Shown: positions 13,737 to 26,579, numbered from the stretch's first letter. The stretch is 64,000 bases of DNA from Sciurus carolinensis (GCF_902686445.1 NC_062219.1:105773160-105837159), one strand, 5' to 3'. Notes: generated by a model from the letters alone, not told the origin. Made by a program: numbers and translations.

Positions 13737-15089
13737 TCCCTGAGGAAAAGAAATTTTTCTAAGCAAACTAATATTTTCAGCAGTTTTCTGATCTGTGTTC
13801 ATTTGTCCAGTTTTAACATGAGGTGAGAATTAGATTTGGTTTATGCAAATAATGTGGAAAAAGAGAAACAAGAATAACTTTTGATAATTTAATGAGAAAG
13901 GTAAAAATTGGAGAAACTCCAAACATGTGATTATTTATTCCAAAGGATAGCTTTTATGCTCTTCAGCCTTGAAGAGTGGGAAAGCAGAAAATTGAGGACT
14001 GGGAAAATACAGAGTGGGATCTTTCCTATTTCTTGATGTAAACAAGGAACAAACAATTGTCTTTGTGACAACTGAAACCAAAGGAGGAATTGTAAAACAA
14101 ACCTTACCCATCTAAATTCTTAATGGATTCAAGCAAATTGCCCCTCACTTGATTCCTTAAGAAAAGAACCATACCATTCATTTTCAAAATTGTTTCTTAA
14201 TATACAATGTCCATCACAGAGTAAAAAAGAAAATCACAGACCAAGCAAAGAGAAAAGGAAATGTGACTTTTCTTTTGATAAGATGAAACTAAATAACAGA
14301 AGATATGATAAAACTCAAATAATAGAAGAAGAGCAACAGTGTATCACATATGAGTATTAGCTGAGAAGAACTTTAAACGTTTTATGACTTTGTTAAATCA
14401 TAAAGGAAAGACATATTTTTGGCTAAGAGTAGCAGGATGTATATTTGCCCTATTGTCAGAAATGCCTCAAAAATTGTAATGAATATATAAACAATAGACA
14501 TTTAGTGTTGGATAATGGAGGAGAGACAGAAAAGGACAACTTTAGTCCTACAGATGCCAACTTAATACTTCTGGAAGTATTCTGGACCACTGAGCAAAAG
14601 CAGGGGAAAGTCAGGCACAGCCAACAGATGCCCTAAGTTAAAAGAGAATGAACAGTGAGTCCAGAGAAGAAGGGAGCTAGAGTTGTCAAGAGAGTATGTG
14701 AGAGAAAGAGCTGAATGGAGAGGAACTCAGACAATCTGAGGGAATTCTTCCTCAAGGATTCTGCAGAGGATTGATCAGTGAAGGTCAGTCAAGGAAGAAC
14801 ATGTGGTCAGGTAAAGATCTATCCAAAAGGAAGAGAGGGAATGATCCCAAGATGCCTCTAAAATTGAGAAGAACGTTTGATTCATCCACTTGATTAGAAA
14901 ATGCCATAACTCATGGGATATGCTTAACCAAAATATGACCCCTTTGAAAAGGATCCCTGTCAAATTTTTGGTCTCATATTTGAAAAGAAAGGTATCTGAA
15001 GAAGTGTTGTTAAAGAGATAAGGAGATAAACCTATATTTCTAGGCATGCCATAAATATCATGATAGATTGCCTTTAATGAGAAAGGAGA

Positions 15090-15300
15090 GAATTTTGACA
15101 CACAGAAGAGCAGAATGCCGTGGGACTATGGATGCAGAAATGAGAGTTATTCAGCCACAGGTCAAGATATGCTAGCAGCCACAGAGGCTAAGAAGCAAGG
15201 TGGAAATTCTTCCCTGGAGCCTCCTGAGGGACCACAGAGCTCCTCACTCCTTTGAAACTAATTTTAGATTTCTGCTTCCCAAAACTGTGGATAAGATATG
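15090..15300 (+). mobile_element. MLT1-like LTR fragment
   Basis: Contains ggtcaagatatgctagcagc, cacagaggctaagaagcaag, ttccctggagcctcctgagg and a closing cccaaaactgtgg, which follow the order of blocks in MLT1 LTRs. It is divergent, and both ends are lost. Confidence 0.42.
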
Positions 15301-15339
15301 TGACAAAATGCAGAATCTAATTCACAATAAGCAGGGGGC

Positions 15340-15600
15340 ATAGGGAAGAAAAGAGTTACTTTATATTAGGTAGAGGGGAGTGAAGGGAGGGGAAGGGGTT
15401 TGGGGGAAGGAATGATAGTAGAGTGAAACAGGCATTATTACCTCATGTACATGTATGACTGCAAGACCCCTGTGATCTTGCAATATGTATAATCAGAAAA
15501 AGGAGAGATTACACACCATTTATGTATGATCTATCAAAATGTATAAATGCATTCTGTCATGTACAATTAATTAGAGCAAATAAAATAAAAAATTAAAAAT
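15340..15600 (+). mobile_element. 3' end of an L1 (sciurid type)
   Basis: Contains ggggaaggggtttgggggaa, ttattacctcatgtacatgt, gtgatcttgcaatatgtata and a final gagcaaataaaataaaaaat tail. The reverse complement of the same text is found at about 59.29-59.49 kb at the end of a reversed L1, which identifies it as an L1 3' UTR. Confidence 0.75.
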
Positions 15601-16530
15601 TGAAAGTACAAATCATCAACAGAAAGAAAAAAGGAAAAATGAGTACAGATAAGTTGTAGACAAATATAAAACTAATAGCCTTATAAATAATAACCCTAGC
15701 CTTATAAATAATCACATTAAATGATAAAGAACTGAATACCTCAGAGAAGAGACGTTGCCAGGGTAAGGGAATTCAAGAATACAACAATAGTCCGAGTAGA
15801 AGGCTCGATGAAGATAAAGATGAAAATATGTTAAAGGAAACATTTTTGAAAATATCTAGAATGAGAATATTAATTTCTAAAAATAACCTCAGTAGCTATT
15901 TAATATCAGATAACTTAAATTTTAGGACAAAGAATGGCATCTGTGGATAGTGAAAATTATTTCATTGTAATAAAAAGAAACTAGTCAAGAAGACAGAACA
16001 CCCCTGTTTTGTACTCCTAAAAACAGAGTTAATGGATATCAGAAAATACTGAAATATAAAAGAAAAAAATACAGAAAAATCAACATGGATGTTATTCATA
16101 ATAGTCAAAAATAGAAGCATCTCAAATGTCTATCAATTGATAATGGATGTTAAGAATTGTATGCAACAGAATCTCATCTGTTTAAAAAGAAAACAGGGAT
16201 GAACAAAAAGAAACAGGGATGAACTTTGAAAATTTCATGAAAAGTGATAGAGTTCAGATAAAAGAGTTGCATATTGTATGATTTGGTTTATGATTCTTTT
16301 GGAGAGCAACAATTTCTGACAATACTATCTCCCTTTATCTCTTGGAGTGACAGGGATTCCCATTGTTGCTACTTGTCGTTGCCCCATCATTTCCTGTTTG
16401 ACTTCTCTATTCTTCTTTCAACTGTATAACAAATGCTTCCAGTATATTCACTTTGTTTCGTAAAGTGTTTTTTGTGCTTCTCCTTCATCCCTGCCATACA
16501 TATACATAGAAGCATACAGACCACTCTATC

Positions 16531-16567
<37 letters not shown>

Positions 16568-17867
16568 CCTACCTACCTATCTATTTTAGTTACACTTAAT
16601 TTCTGCAATCTTATTTTTAAAGTAAAATAACATGAATTCGCCTTTGACTTTGTATAATAATGGCCACAAAGACCAAAACATCACTGAGTACAGTTCACTG
16701 TCAAGGTATTTTTCCATCTGTAATATTCCTTGCTCTGGTTACAAAGTGCAAATTTGAGCAGAGGGAGCTCATTGTTTTGGTTGAGTGAGGCTTAATGCAG
16801 GGCAACATGATGTATTAAGAATTTCTTTTTAATCATGTGTTAAAATTTTCTTTGTCCTTTTTTCTCCAGATGATGGTGGCATTCTCAATAATGAGCTTCC
16901 CAACAAGTCCTTAACATTTGGTTTAAGTCCTTCAATTTTAATTTCTGTCTTATAAAGTAAAGAAAGTAGTTATAGAATTCTTGGTTATAACCCTTTATTA
17001 CTTTCTCAGAAAGTCTTCCCAAATTTCTAAATATCTATTTTCATTTTAATTGCCAATATCTCTATAAATAATATTCTTGTAGCTATAGAATAGGGATGAA
17101 TTATGTTTACTGGGACACCTTTATACCCAAATTCATAGTGCTATCTTTGGATTTAGTAAGACAGCCTTCAATCAAAGAACCATTGCTATCTATGAGGTCT
17201 GGAGAACAATTTCAACTCTTCACAATGTCTCTTATAACATAATTTGATTATCTTACCAATGAGCTCAGAACTAATTGCACTGCAAAGAAAGTAGCCAAGT
17301 TAAAAAAAAATGATTTGTGATTTTATAAGGTGGGCATTTATGCATTGACATTCATGAATCTTACTTGAGGGGACAGGCCTTTTTTTAAGGGACAACTAAG
17401 CTGGATAGATTAGTATCAATATTTGTCACATTACTATCATGATTTATGTTCATTTAAATGTCATATATATTTTAAATGAAAAAAAAAACGTAGATTACAA
17501 AATCATCTGACCAAACAGGATCTCAATATTTTTATGTATAAAATTAAATATTCAGAATGGGAATTTCAGTCTAAAATTCCATGGTTTGAATTTCTCATTA
17601 CTTTGAGATTCATTGTTAATACAAGCTTTCTAAGATAATAAATATGAATATATAAAACATGCACTTCTGGACTATCAAGGGAATGTCTGCAGAACTATTA
17701 ATAGCCTTGATCACTTATCAGTTCACACCCATGTTTTGGGAACTGGTAAAATTTCTTAAAGAAACAAATTGTAAGAGGAATCTGCAGATGGTATTTTTGA
17801 GTGACAAGGCACCAGCTTTTTGTATCCACCATCTCTTTGAATGCAGCACTGTTCGACCACCCACAGT
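15601..17867. other. upstream flank of DEFB112
   Basis: AT-rich sequence with an old L1-like piece near 16.08-16.25 kb and a TATC microsatellite. No coding exon is recognised. Any distal regulatory element of DEFB112 would be expected here but cannot be seen directly. Confidence 0.45.
16526..16585. repeat. (TATC)n microsatellite
   Basis: About 12 units of ATCT/TATC, then three ACCT variants near 16566-16577. Confidence 0.95.
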
Positions 17868-18013
17868 AATGTTCTTGCTTTTAACAAGCCTCAGTAAGCA
17901 AGACTATGCAGAAGAGTTCTATAAATACAAGAGTTCACTTTATCCTTATTTCAAATACACCTTAGTTAAGACAGAAGATCTGTGGACTGTTTTCTCCTAG
18001 GAAATCATTCACA
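17868..18013 (+). promoter_or_regulatory. DEFB112 core promoter and 5' UTR
   Basis: A TATA box, tataaata, is at 17920-17927, 94 bp before the ATG. The stretch from aatgttcttgctttt (17868) to the ATG aligns with the DEFB110 upstream region starting at 44045. Both share the aatgttcttgctttt box, a following aagcctcagta, the TATA box and an agatctgt block in the leader. The conservation between paralogs with similar spacing supports promoter function. The transcription start is inferred at about 17950. Confidence 0.65.
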
Positions 18014-18071
18014 ATGAAGATCCATATAATTTTCTCCATCTTTCTCAACTTTGGTGTCTCCATACAAACAG
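18014..18071 (+). CDS. DEFB112: DEFB112 exon 1, signal-peptide exon
   Basis: Begins at an ATG in the context ttcacaATGA and encodes 19 hydrophobic residues plus the first base of codon 20. The donor is acag|gtaatatg, the same donor sequence (cag|gtaatatg) as DEFB110 exon 1. The encoded leader is similar in sequence and length to the DEFB110 leader (MKIH start, Phe/Ile/Leu-rich centre). It lies 94 bp downstream of a TATA box. Confidence 0.85.
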
Positions 18072-19547
18072 GTAATATGGATATTATTGCCATAAGGATC
18101 AGTGTTAAAAGATAGGGTAGTTAAAATTTTGAATCATTATATTGATATCAACATCATGCCACTTTACATTTATATACCATCCCCAGATGGAGAAAATATG
18201 TGACTAATTTTTCAAGCACAATTCACTAGTAAAGACTATGATTCACAGTAAATGGAAACAATAAGTAACATAATTGGAATATTATGTGGTTGGACAAAAA
18301 AAATGCTACATTGAGTTTATCAATATGTGAATGTGTGTTTAACCAGTGTTCAAATTTGACTGAATTTGACATTATAGATTTGGAAAATTGGGAATGGAAT
18401 GAATTTATGCTTGGAAATCATTCAGCCCCACATTTAACATACCTGTAACAGACTTTATGTCTGGTAAAATGCCTGGATATAAGTGTTAGATTTTATTATG
18501 TTCATAGTGCAGATGAGCTGCATGTCTTGTCATTTCCAGTTCAGTTCTTCTTCTTTATCTTTCTGCTTACTATAGATCACCAAGATATCTTTTGTTATTG
18601 AGATCAAAGGAGGTCACCACAAAATAAATCTGTAGCATGCATGACATTCTCACACTTCTATTCTGCCCTGACATAAATAAATAGTTTTTCAGCTAACAAT
18701 TTCCTGCCAAAAGGGAATAAGTGGACAAATTTCAACTAATCACATAATTCAAGGAATGGAAGTTAATTTACATGAGAATAATTTTCTCTTTCATCTCATA
18801 AAAATTCATTAGAACATGATCATTATTATTTCTTTTCATGCTTACCTGACATTTCCTGGGATATGTAAAAATATATAGATTTAAATGTGAACTAATATTT
18901 TTTTCTTCTTAATAATGATTTTAATAGCTAGTGTTTGTTCTGCCTTTTGAAAGGATAAATTCATAACTCCTAACAAGGCTGTGTAAGGTAACCTTATTAG
19001 GAGTCAAGACATGCTTTATTTTATTCAATCAGATTTTGATCTTGTGTAAAATATGGTTATAATTTTTAAATCTGCTTCCCTAAAATATAAAGCCATAAAA
19101 TAAACACTAATACTGTAGTGTCTTTATTTGTGAAAACATTTTTCTTCTTTCAACGTAATTCTTTTCTTTACAGTGGACTCCCAACCACCTATTGACACTT
19201 CTAAAAAAATTTTGATACCAATATGTAGCCTGAACTTTAAAAAACTATCCTCAAGGACAAGTGATTCATTGATAGTATCTGAGAAAGAACAATATGGGAC
19301 AGAGGAAAACAAAAAAGGTAATATATAATAGGTAGATTTAAGTTTGCACATTTTGATCAATGCCTGTCAACTGAAATAAACATCCTAAGTGTATTCCCTA
19401 TTCCAGTCCCCCTTTACCTAGAAGTTTTTGTCTGAGAAAACTGGGAAAGAAGTCATATTTGAAAGATGATGCATCTAATTATTTTCTGAAAGAAAGTTAA
19501 ATACCCTAATTCCATCAGGGAAAATTTTCTGACCATTGTTCTTGTAA

Positions 19548-19614
<67 letters not shown>

Positions 19615-22600
19615 GCATTTCCATAAGTTTCTGAGGCTGACCTAAACTTGGATCAGTCTTTTGAGTAGCTCCAGAATTCTTATAACTTTTATAGATGCTG
19701 TGAGTCCATTATGCTTAAGAGTTATACTGTGACCTCAATTTCCCTCCTACATGACAGCTGGGAAAACTTCTTTTTGTCAATCATCACAGTCCAAAACACT
19801 GATATCTTTGGATATAGAAAGCATATTGCTATGTTGACTGAGTTATTACACTGTGCTTGTTAATGCAAAGGATGGTGTAGTTAAGATCATGCGAGAGTTG
19901 AGCAACAAAATCCTAACTAGGGGTTGGAATTCTTGATCAAATTGAGTTGGACAGCAATAAGATGAAGGACCAAGACTTTGTAGTGTTTCTCCTCCCCCTC
20001 AATTTCAACAACTACCAATATGTGAAAACACATTCACAAGAACTAAGAAAGCAGATGAGATATTACAGCACCTGGATATAAAACAGAAATAAGAAGAGGG
20101 TAGGAAAGACAGATTTATTTTAGTTACATCTTCCCTCCCCCAACCCTATCTCCAGCCAACATTTCAAGGGTTCAACTTTTCCAATTTCATTAAAGTCAAG
20201 CAGTCCAAAATCCTCCTCTTTCTGAACTACAAACGTTAGTTTGTCTATTACCACAACAGGCACACAAAAAATATAGTAAGGAAACTAACTGCAGTCAGAA
20301 GCTTTAACTCTAGGATGGGAACTATACGTCCCACTCCTACTTTCTGGGTCAGCCACAATTCTGACTCCAAAAAGCACAGAATGGAGAGGAAAAAACATTG
20401 ATGTGAGAAAAGAGAAAAGAAGAAAGCACTGAATATTGTTTTGGAGCCCAACACTGGGTCGATCTCAGTAAACCACAGCACTGTGCATGCCCCATGGGTC
20501 CAGACTCCAGATTATTACTCACAGACTGAGCCTCCAGGCTCACCTAACACCAGTTCAGATTTTGCAGTCCCAGAATATAAACACGCAGAGCAAACATTTT
20601 TAGTCATAATAATCCAACTTTGCAAACTACCTAGATGCCCATCAACTGGTATATGAATAAATCCATTTTAGCAAGTTCATAATATGGAATACAGTAGTCT
20701 TTCATTATCCATAGTTTCTCTTTGTGATGTTTGAGTTATCTACAGTCAATGCAGTTAACTGCAATCTGAAAATATTAAATAGAAAACTGCATAAATTAAA
20801 AATTCATGATTTTAAGTTGCATGTCAATCTGAGTAGTATAATAAATTCTCATGCTTTTCTGTTCCATTTATCCTGGCATGAAGATCATGCTTTTTTCCCC
20901 CACAGTATCCATAGTGTATGTACTATCCCCACTTCATTACTTAATAGTCATCTCATTGATCAGATCAGTTGTCACAGTATCACAGTGCTTATGCTAAGTA
21001 ACCTTTCTTTTACTTTATAATGGGCCCAAAGTATAATCGTAGAGATGCTAGAAATTTAGATATACTGAAAAAAAAAGCCATAAGTACTTTCCTTATGTGA
21101 AAAATTTGATGGTTTTGAATTAATAAGGAGAGAAAAACTTGCATTGCTAAGATCTATGCTAAGAACCCTCTATATATGAAATTGTGAAAAAGGAAAACAA
21201 AATCTTTAGATTTTCTGTTGTAACTAAAACCACAAAAGTTATGACCACAGAACATAAGTGCTTAATCAACATGGGAAAGGCACTGAATTGTGGGGTTTTG
21301 TACTACCTGTGATTTTAGGAACCCACTGGCGTTTTGAGAATATATCTCACATAGATGAGGGGAGGATTATTACATTTGAGAAAATGCAAAGAGATTAGAT
21401 ATTGAGTTCTCATCCTTTCAAAAATGATAAGTTGTAAGGCAGTACATGTTAAATAGTTTGATTTAGCCATTCCACAATGTACACAAGTTAAATCATGTTG
21501 TTCAGCATAAACTTGTATGGTTTTTTCTTTGTAATTAAAATATACATACATTGCTTATGCTAAAGAAAATAATTTTTTCTCTTTCATTCTTTACCTGTAT
21601 CATGATTAAGTTATTTAACAAAACTTCTTCTGTCTGAATGTTATAAACACTATGTGTGATAATAAATTTCTATAGAAGGGTAGAGAAAAAGAGTAATTTT
21701 TGAGACTATATTCTAAAAGACTTTATAGATGAGGTTTTATTCCAGTTAATTCATATAAGGGCCACATTTAACTTTTTGCCTTCCAAATAATTGCTGAAGT
21801 CAAGCACAGTGCATTGAATATAGAAAGTAAAAAAAAATGTTTGTTTAATTAATGAGTCAGTGAAGAAACGAATACAGAGAAAGAGGAGAATCAAGGGAAT
21901 AATCTAAGTAATGCACACATTTAGAGATAGAATGAAAAGATATGAAGAAGTCAAAAATATGTGACAGCAAAAAAACAAGGACAAAAGCATTAAATAGATC
22001 ACTCATTTGCTGAATCCTGAAGCCAAATGTTGAATATTCCCTGAAGGTTAAATGCTACCAGCTAAATTAGATTTTACTCAGATTTGTTACTATAAGAAGA
22101 TTTGAAGTGAGTTGATTTTACCATGCAGCAAGAACCAATTCAGTCATAGTGATAATCACTAATATTTAATATATTATGTCCAGAATGCATAAGAAAACAA
22201 TTTTCCCTTTGTTATTCTATTTGTTTTCTTGTTATTACCAAACTTCAGTTGTGGTATAAAAAAGGCACAATTATCTGTATCTGGTAAAAGTTTTGCTATG
22301 AGTCCTTTTCTTTTAAACAAGTGTCAATATTCACCACTTGTTAGCTCCTAGATGTCATGAGAGATATATAAGTGGAAAAGCCTGCATTTGTGATACAAAA
22401 TAATGGAAAAGATCACATTTTTTCATAATGACTTTTATGCAAAGTTTAGTAAAAAGTTTCTCTTGTTCTTTAGTTTGCAATTCTGAATTTCTTATTTCTC
22501 CAAGTCAAAATTATCTTGTCTAGACCATACATCTATATATCCTAATCTGTATCTATATCTGTATCTGATATCTATCACCATGTCTATCTTTATCTCTGTA

Positions 22601-24355
22601 TTTCAAAATTTCTGTATCTATAGTTATATTTACTTAATTTGTCTAGTTGTATTAATAATTTTCATTTTTAAATTTATATTAAGCATAGAGTTACATTAAT
22701 ATCCAAAAATTATAGTATCTCTTGTCACCCTGTTCCAAACCTAAGCTTCGGGACTCAACAGTTCTCTAAGTATCTATGTTTCTTACTCTGTGTATATGAC
22801 TATGTAGAGGTGATTTGGTTATGAAACATATCTTTCCTATCTCAGGGTAAATATTGGGTGTGCATTATTATGATCATTAATAAATACTATACAGTTATTA
22901 TTAACTATCAGAATTTCTTGAAGCACTGATTCCCAGATATCTGAGTTCTATGTATTGTAAGTCCAGAGACTGATAAAAGGATATCCAGTGGTAGTGCTTC
23001 AAATGCTTACTGCAAAACTTAATAGTAATATTACTGCTTTATTCAGTATGGTTAGTATACATGTAATATACCTCCATAAAATATTTTACTAAAAGAGATA
23101 ATAAGAATTGGCTAACTTTAGAATTAAAAGTTCTCTGAGATAAAAAGCATACTTATTAGACATCAGTAACAGCAGTCCGCTTTCTAAAATATGCCTAGTA
23201 GGGCTTGTATATGTTTGTCTATTAATTTTAGATAAGTAATTCCTAAGATAATATATTGGACAATATAAAAGCTACTTATTGCAGTGATCCAAACTCTTGA
23301 TCTGCTCTGATCTGATCCACTTATTTGTAGTTTTGTTCTGTGGAGATACAGGGGAAAAAATGGAAGCTACTCCTGCAGTTTGGAACTTCTGTTAGGGACA
23401 GACCCACTCCATATCCAGATCCCTATCTCTCCCTCCATGTGTGGATATTATAGAATCAAAGGAAGTAAAGTGCAAAGTAAGACTGGGGAAAAGTTATAGT
23501 TTCCAAAAATTTAAATTGGAAGAGAAAGAAGGCAAGGTCGCACCAAAACTTTGAAAGACTACTGAAATGCTCTCTCTGCTCACTGTTTTTGGTCATTTAC
23601 TCTTTCATTATGCAAATAATGTGTCTGATTTTTAAACAAAACTTCTCTTGTGAGAGGCTGTGGGATATTGATCCAAGAAAAAATGATACACACACACATA
23701 TATAAATAAAATATTACCTTTTGATATTTCAATATTTTCAAAATGCTCAGGTCAGGTTCCAATGGGCAATGGGATCTTGTGGAGGAGGAAAGCATTTACT
23801 ATAGACTGGCACTTGACCTGAGTAATAAATGAGAAGCAGGATGGAGATTGGACCACTCATATTCAATGATTCTGGGGGATGAGAGACCAACAGAAGAATA
23901 TATTAATAAATTGGAAGCCCTCAAATTGTCCCTTACTGACTGACTCTCTATTTAATTGAAATGGGTAAGAATGGAGTTTCTACTTGGGAAATTGTATACT
24001 TGCTGATTTTCTTGATTTGCTCTGATAAAGATAGGGATAAAAACATTCCAATTATTTCTTTTATATTATCTTTTTATGTGTGTATTTTCTTTTAAATTAT
24101 GACATTTTCTACCTGAATGATTAATTCTAACCATTCCTGTCCTTTTCAGCCAAAGATAAACACCTTCCTATCCCCTTTAATTGGTGGGAAGCATGTAGAC
24201 TACTTGGCGGTCAATGTAAAAGTAAGTGTGGTCAAGGACAATTTAGGTTGTCATTCTGTACAATGCCAACAATTCAATGTTGTATGAAAGAATGTGAACC
24301 AGCAGAATTAAAAGCAATTGAAGACTCTGACATCCCAAAACTGAACTCATCTTAA
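18014..24355 (+). CDS. DEFB112: beta-defensin 112, three coding exons (join 18014-18071, 19174-19317, 24150-24355)
   Basis: Secreted cationic host-defence peptide of the beta-defensin family; genes of this cluster are typically expressed in epididymis and testis. The three exons join in one open frame (58+144+206 nt, both introns phase 1) to give 135 residues. Residues 1-19 are a hydrophobic signal peptide (MKIHIIFSIFLNFGVSIQT). Residues 20-68 are a hydrophilic linker rich in Ser, Lys and Glu. The core has Cys83, 90, 94, 104, 111 and 112 in the canonical C-x6-C-x3-C-x9-C-x6-CC spacing. Identity rests on remembered similarity to human DEFB112: the FNWWEACRLLGGQCKSKC stretch and the linker ICSLNFKKLSS both align. 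Two extra cysteines (37 and 116) lie outside the motif and appear to have counterparts in the human protein. The human protein I recall starts inside the linker exon, so the upstream signal exon may be a difference or an annotation gap. No frameshift or stop is seen. Confidence 0.88.
19174..19317 (+). CDS. DEFB112: DEFB112 exon 2, linker exon
   Basis: A 144-nt exon bounded by a pyrimidine-rich acceptor (cttttctttacag) and the donor aaaaaag|gtaata. It is open only in the frame set by exon 1 and encodes 47 whole codons with split codons at both ends (phase 1 on both sides). The central ICSLNFKKLSSRTSD and the following EKEQYGTEE resemble the N-terminal half of human DEFB112 as I remember it, which is the main support that this is a real exon. 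Because it is symmetric, skipping it would still leave an in-frame signal-plus-defensin protein of 87 residues. Confidence 0.8.
19553..19612. repeat. (TC)n microsatellite in DEFB112 intron 2
   Basis: About 30 uninterrupted TC dinucleotides, 236 bp downstream of exon 2. A polypyrimidine run this long on the sense strand of an intron can bind PTB-type proteins (inference). Confidence 0.95.
20690..21030 (+). mobile_element. Tigger-type DNA transposon fossil
   Basis: The text cagtagtctttcattatcca, cagttaactgcaatctgaaa, atattaaatagaaaactgca, tcacagtatcacagtgctta and ttataatgggcccaaag resembles a pogo/Tigger element's terminal region. It lies within DEFB112 intron 2. Confidence 0.6.
21031..24149. 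other. DEFB112 intron 2, 3' part
   Basis: AT-rich intronic sequence. Degenerate TATCTG-type repeats occur near 22.53-22.63 kb. No exon-like segment with defensin cysteine spacing was seen on reading the + strand. Confidence 0.45.
24150..24355 (+). CDS. DEFB112: DEFB112 exon 3, defensin core and stop
   Basis: The acceptor is tgtccttttcag; the exon encodes 67 residues then TAA at 24353-24355. It carries all six motif cysteines with spacing 6-3-9-6-0, a Gly-Gly before the second cysteine, and a 23-residue tail after the CC pair holding one more cysteine and several acidic residues (AELKAIEDSD). Lys/Arg and Asp/Glu nearly balance in this exon, so the mature peptide should be only weakly cationic. 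Confidence 0.92.
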
Positions 24356-24426
24356 TTACTTCATGTTATTTCATTATTTCTCATTACTTCATCCACAACC
24401 TAGTATTTTCTGCACATGGATCATTA

Positions 24427-24432
24427 ATTAAA
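24427..24432 (+). terminator. probable DEFB112 polyadenylation signal (ATTAAA)
   Basis: The common variant hexamer ATTAAA lies 72 bp after the stop codon and is followed by a T-rich and later a tgtgtctgc stretch. It is the first acceptable hexamer after exon 3. Confidence 0.5.
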
Positions 24433-25551
24433 ATATTTTTGAGCCTGAACAATTCATGAATTTTGTGTCTGCTTGGAAGAAAAACTCAGAACACAGAGTG
24501 GAGTTTTGGACTTTAGAAACAGAGTGGGGAAGAAAATCCCATGATAGGATTACCTTGTTTAGTGAAATTCTGGGACCAATTCTTTGCTTAATGTGAAAAG
24601 CATGTGGAGGAGAGGCAGGAATGGGAGAGAGTCGATAAATAATGTTAGTCTGAGTCCAGCGAAAGCTGGTGCAGGTACTTTAAAAGATTATAGAATCCTC
24701 AAAGCTTTCTCAAATTGCTTATACTGTCCTTTCCATGTTTTAAGAATTCTTAAAAATAAGAATAATCCAAATTTACAGCCAATATTTTGAGAATACTCTC
24801 AAAAGGAAGATTATGTTGAACAGGAAAAAGAAGTGTGAAAAATCCTCATTCTTTGTGGTGAAATAATAATAATAATAATCATAATACCAACAACAACATT
24901 TATGTGTTATGAATAGTACTGAATTCTTTTTTGTTTTATTTGTATTTTCAAGATATTCTTATATATGATTGAATCATTCTCACCATGTTAGATTTCTAGT
25001 ATGTTTATTTGTTAAATTTTTATAAAAAACTTAACAAAATTATACATATCTATGTATATGCACATCATTTTTATGACAGGAATTTCTGTTGTAGCCAGGC
25101 ATTATGTGGTAAGTGTATGTTGACAAGATTCAAAGGTAGCTTGGAGGAAGTGTCAGTACCTGGACTTAATGCCTCATCTAGACTTGTACTATGTTCAAAC
25201 ATCTTGTGACATCAACTCTAAAGATGGGTAATGGTTCTGCATGGCCTTCTGCGTGCTGAATACTGCTTCTGTAAAGTTCTGCAGTCTGTGTCCATGGCTA
25301 GCAGGCATGCTTGTAAATGTGACTTACCAATCAGTCTACATGCTTCCCGCCAATTAAAGGGAATAGAAAGCTGTTTCTATTTGGCTGAAAAAGAGAAGAA
25401 TGGTTAGAATTAATCATTCAGGTAGAAAATGTCACAATTTAAAAGAAAATACACAAAAAAAACAGATGATAAAAGACAGACATTTTTACATTGGGGCAAG
25501 CAAGGTATTTAAGTTGAGCCTACCTGTACCTGAGTGTCTTTGCAGGGCAAG

Positions 25552-25730
25552 CTACTGGGGATTGAACTCAGGGGCACGTGACCACTGAGCCACATACCCA
25601 GCCCTATTTTGAATTTTATTTAGAGACAGGGTCTCACCGAGTGGCTTAGTGCCTCACTTTTACTGAGATTGGCTTTAAACTCTCAATCCTCCTGCCTCAG
25701 CCTCCCAAGCTGCTGGGTCACTGCACCTGG
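25552..25730 (-). mobile_element. B1-dID composite SINE
   Basis: Same reversed ID plus 7SL-half organisation as the copy at 5.85 kb, starting ctactggggattgaactcag and ending gggtcactgcacctgg. The 3' end of the 7SL half is shortened. Confidence 0.88.
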
Positions 25731-26579
25731 TTTGTACCTGAGATTTTATTTGTTTGTTTTGTTATCATTTTAGATATTTAGTATTAATGTAACATGTGCA
25801 CATGCCAGTTTGGGGTTAATCTTATGAAAAAAAATACATACTTACACAGTGCCTGGATACAGTGGAAATATACTGGGGTCCTCACTTCATAATGTTATGT
25901 TACTGGTATGTATAGTGCTATTTTCTAGGAACTGTGTCAATCTGGAGCTTAAAAGAAAATCCTGTTTGCCTCTTGATATTATGAATGATGAACTAAACCT
26001 TGAACACCACTTCAGTGGTCTCACAGTATACAATATTACTATCCATTCTAAAACAAATGGAAAATGGGGCTAAAGCTGTAATAATTTTATTAATATATAT
26101 ATTCATAATAAATGGGTATATATTTAGGAGGAGGAATGTTTGAGCCTATGTTATTCATGTGCATTTCTTTAGTAGATACAGTTTAGAAAACTGATAATAC
26201 AAATTTAAGTTTCCAGAAGCAGTGTATGATTGTTCTTGTTGGTCCACGTTTTTCTAATTTCAGTTTTCCTGTTATATGTGTAAGTGTATATCATGTTGGG
26301 ATTAATTTCCTTTTCCCTCTCCACAAATGATGTTGATAATTAGTTTTACAAATTTATTGGTCATTAGATATGCTACATTTCTTGAATTTGTATTTGAATC
26401 TTGTACCCATTTTTTTTAATTTGTTGTGACTTTTTTCCTACTGATTTGTAGAAGTAATTCAACATTAGTTTATAATGAAAAAATACAGCAGATTATTTTT
26501 AAAGTGATAAAGCTTAGCTCTATGGAAACCTACATCACATGTTGAATTTAACAGTGGGTTGTTAAACACTTTTCTCCAT

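Noticed and set aside
17659..18000. 113-codon + strand frame ending just before the DEFB112 ATG
   Set aside because: It runs through the promoter and TATA box conserved with DEFB110, shows no domain, and its frame is not kept in the DEFB110 copy.
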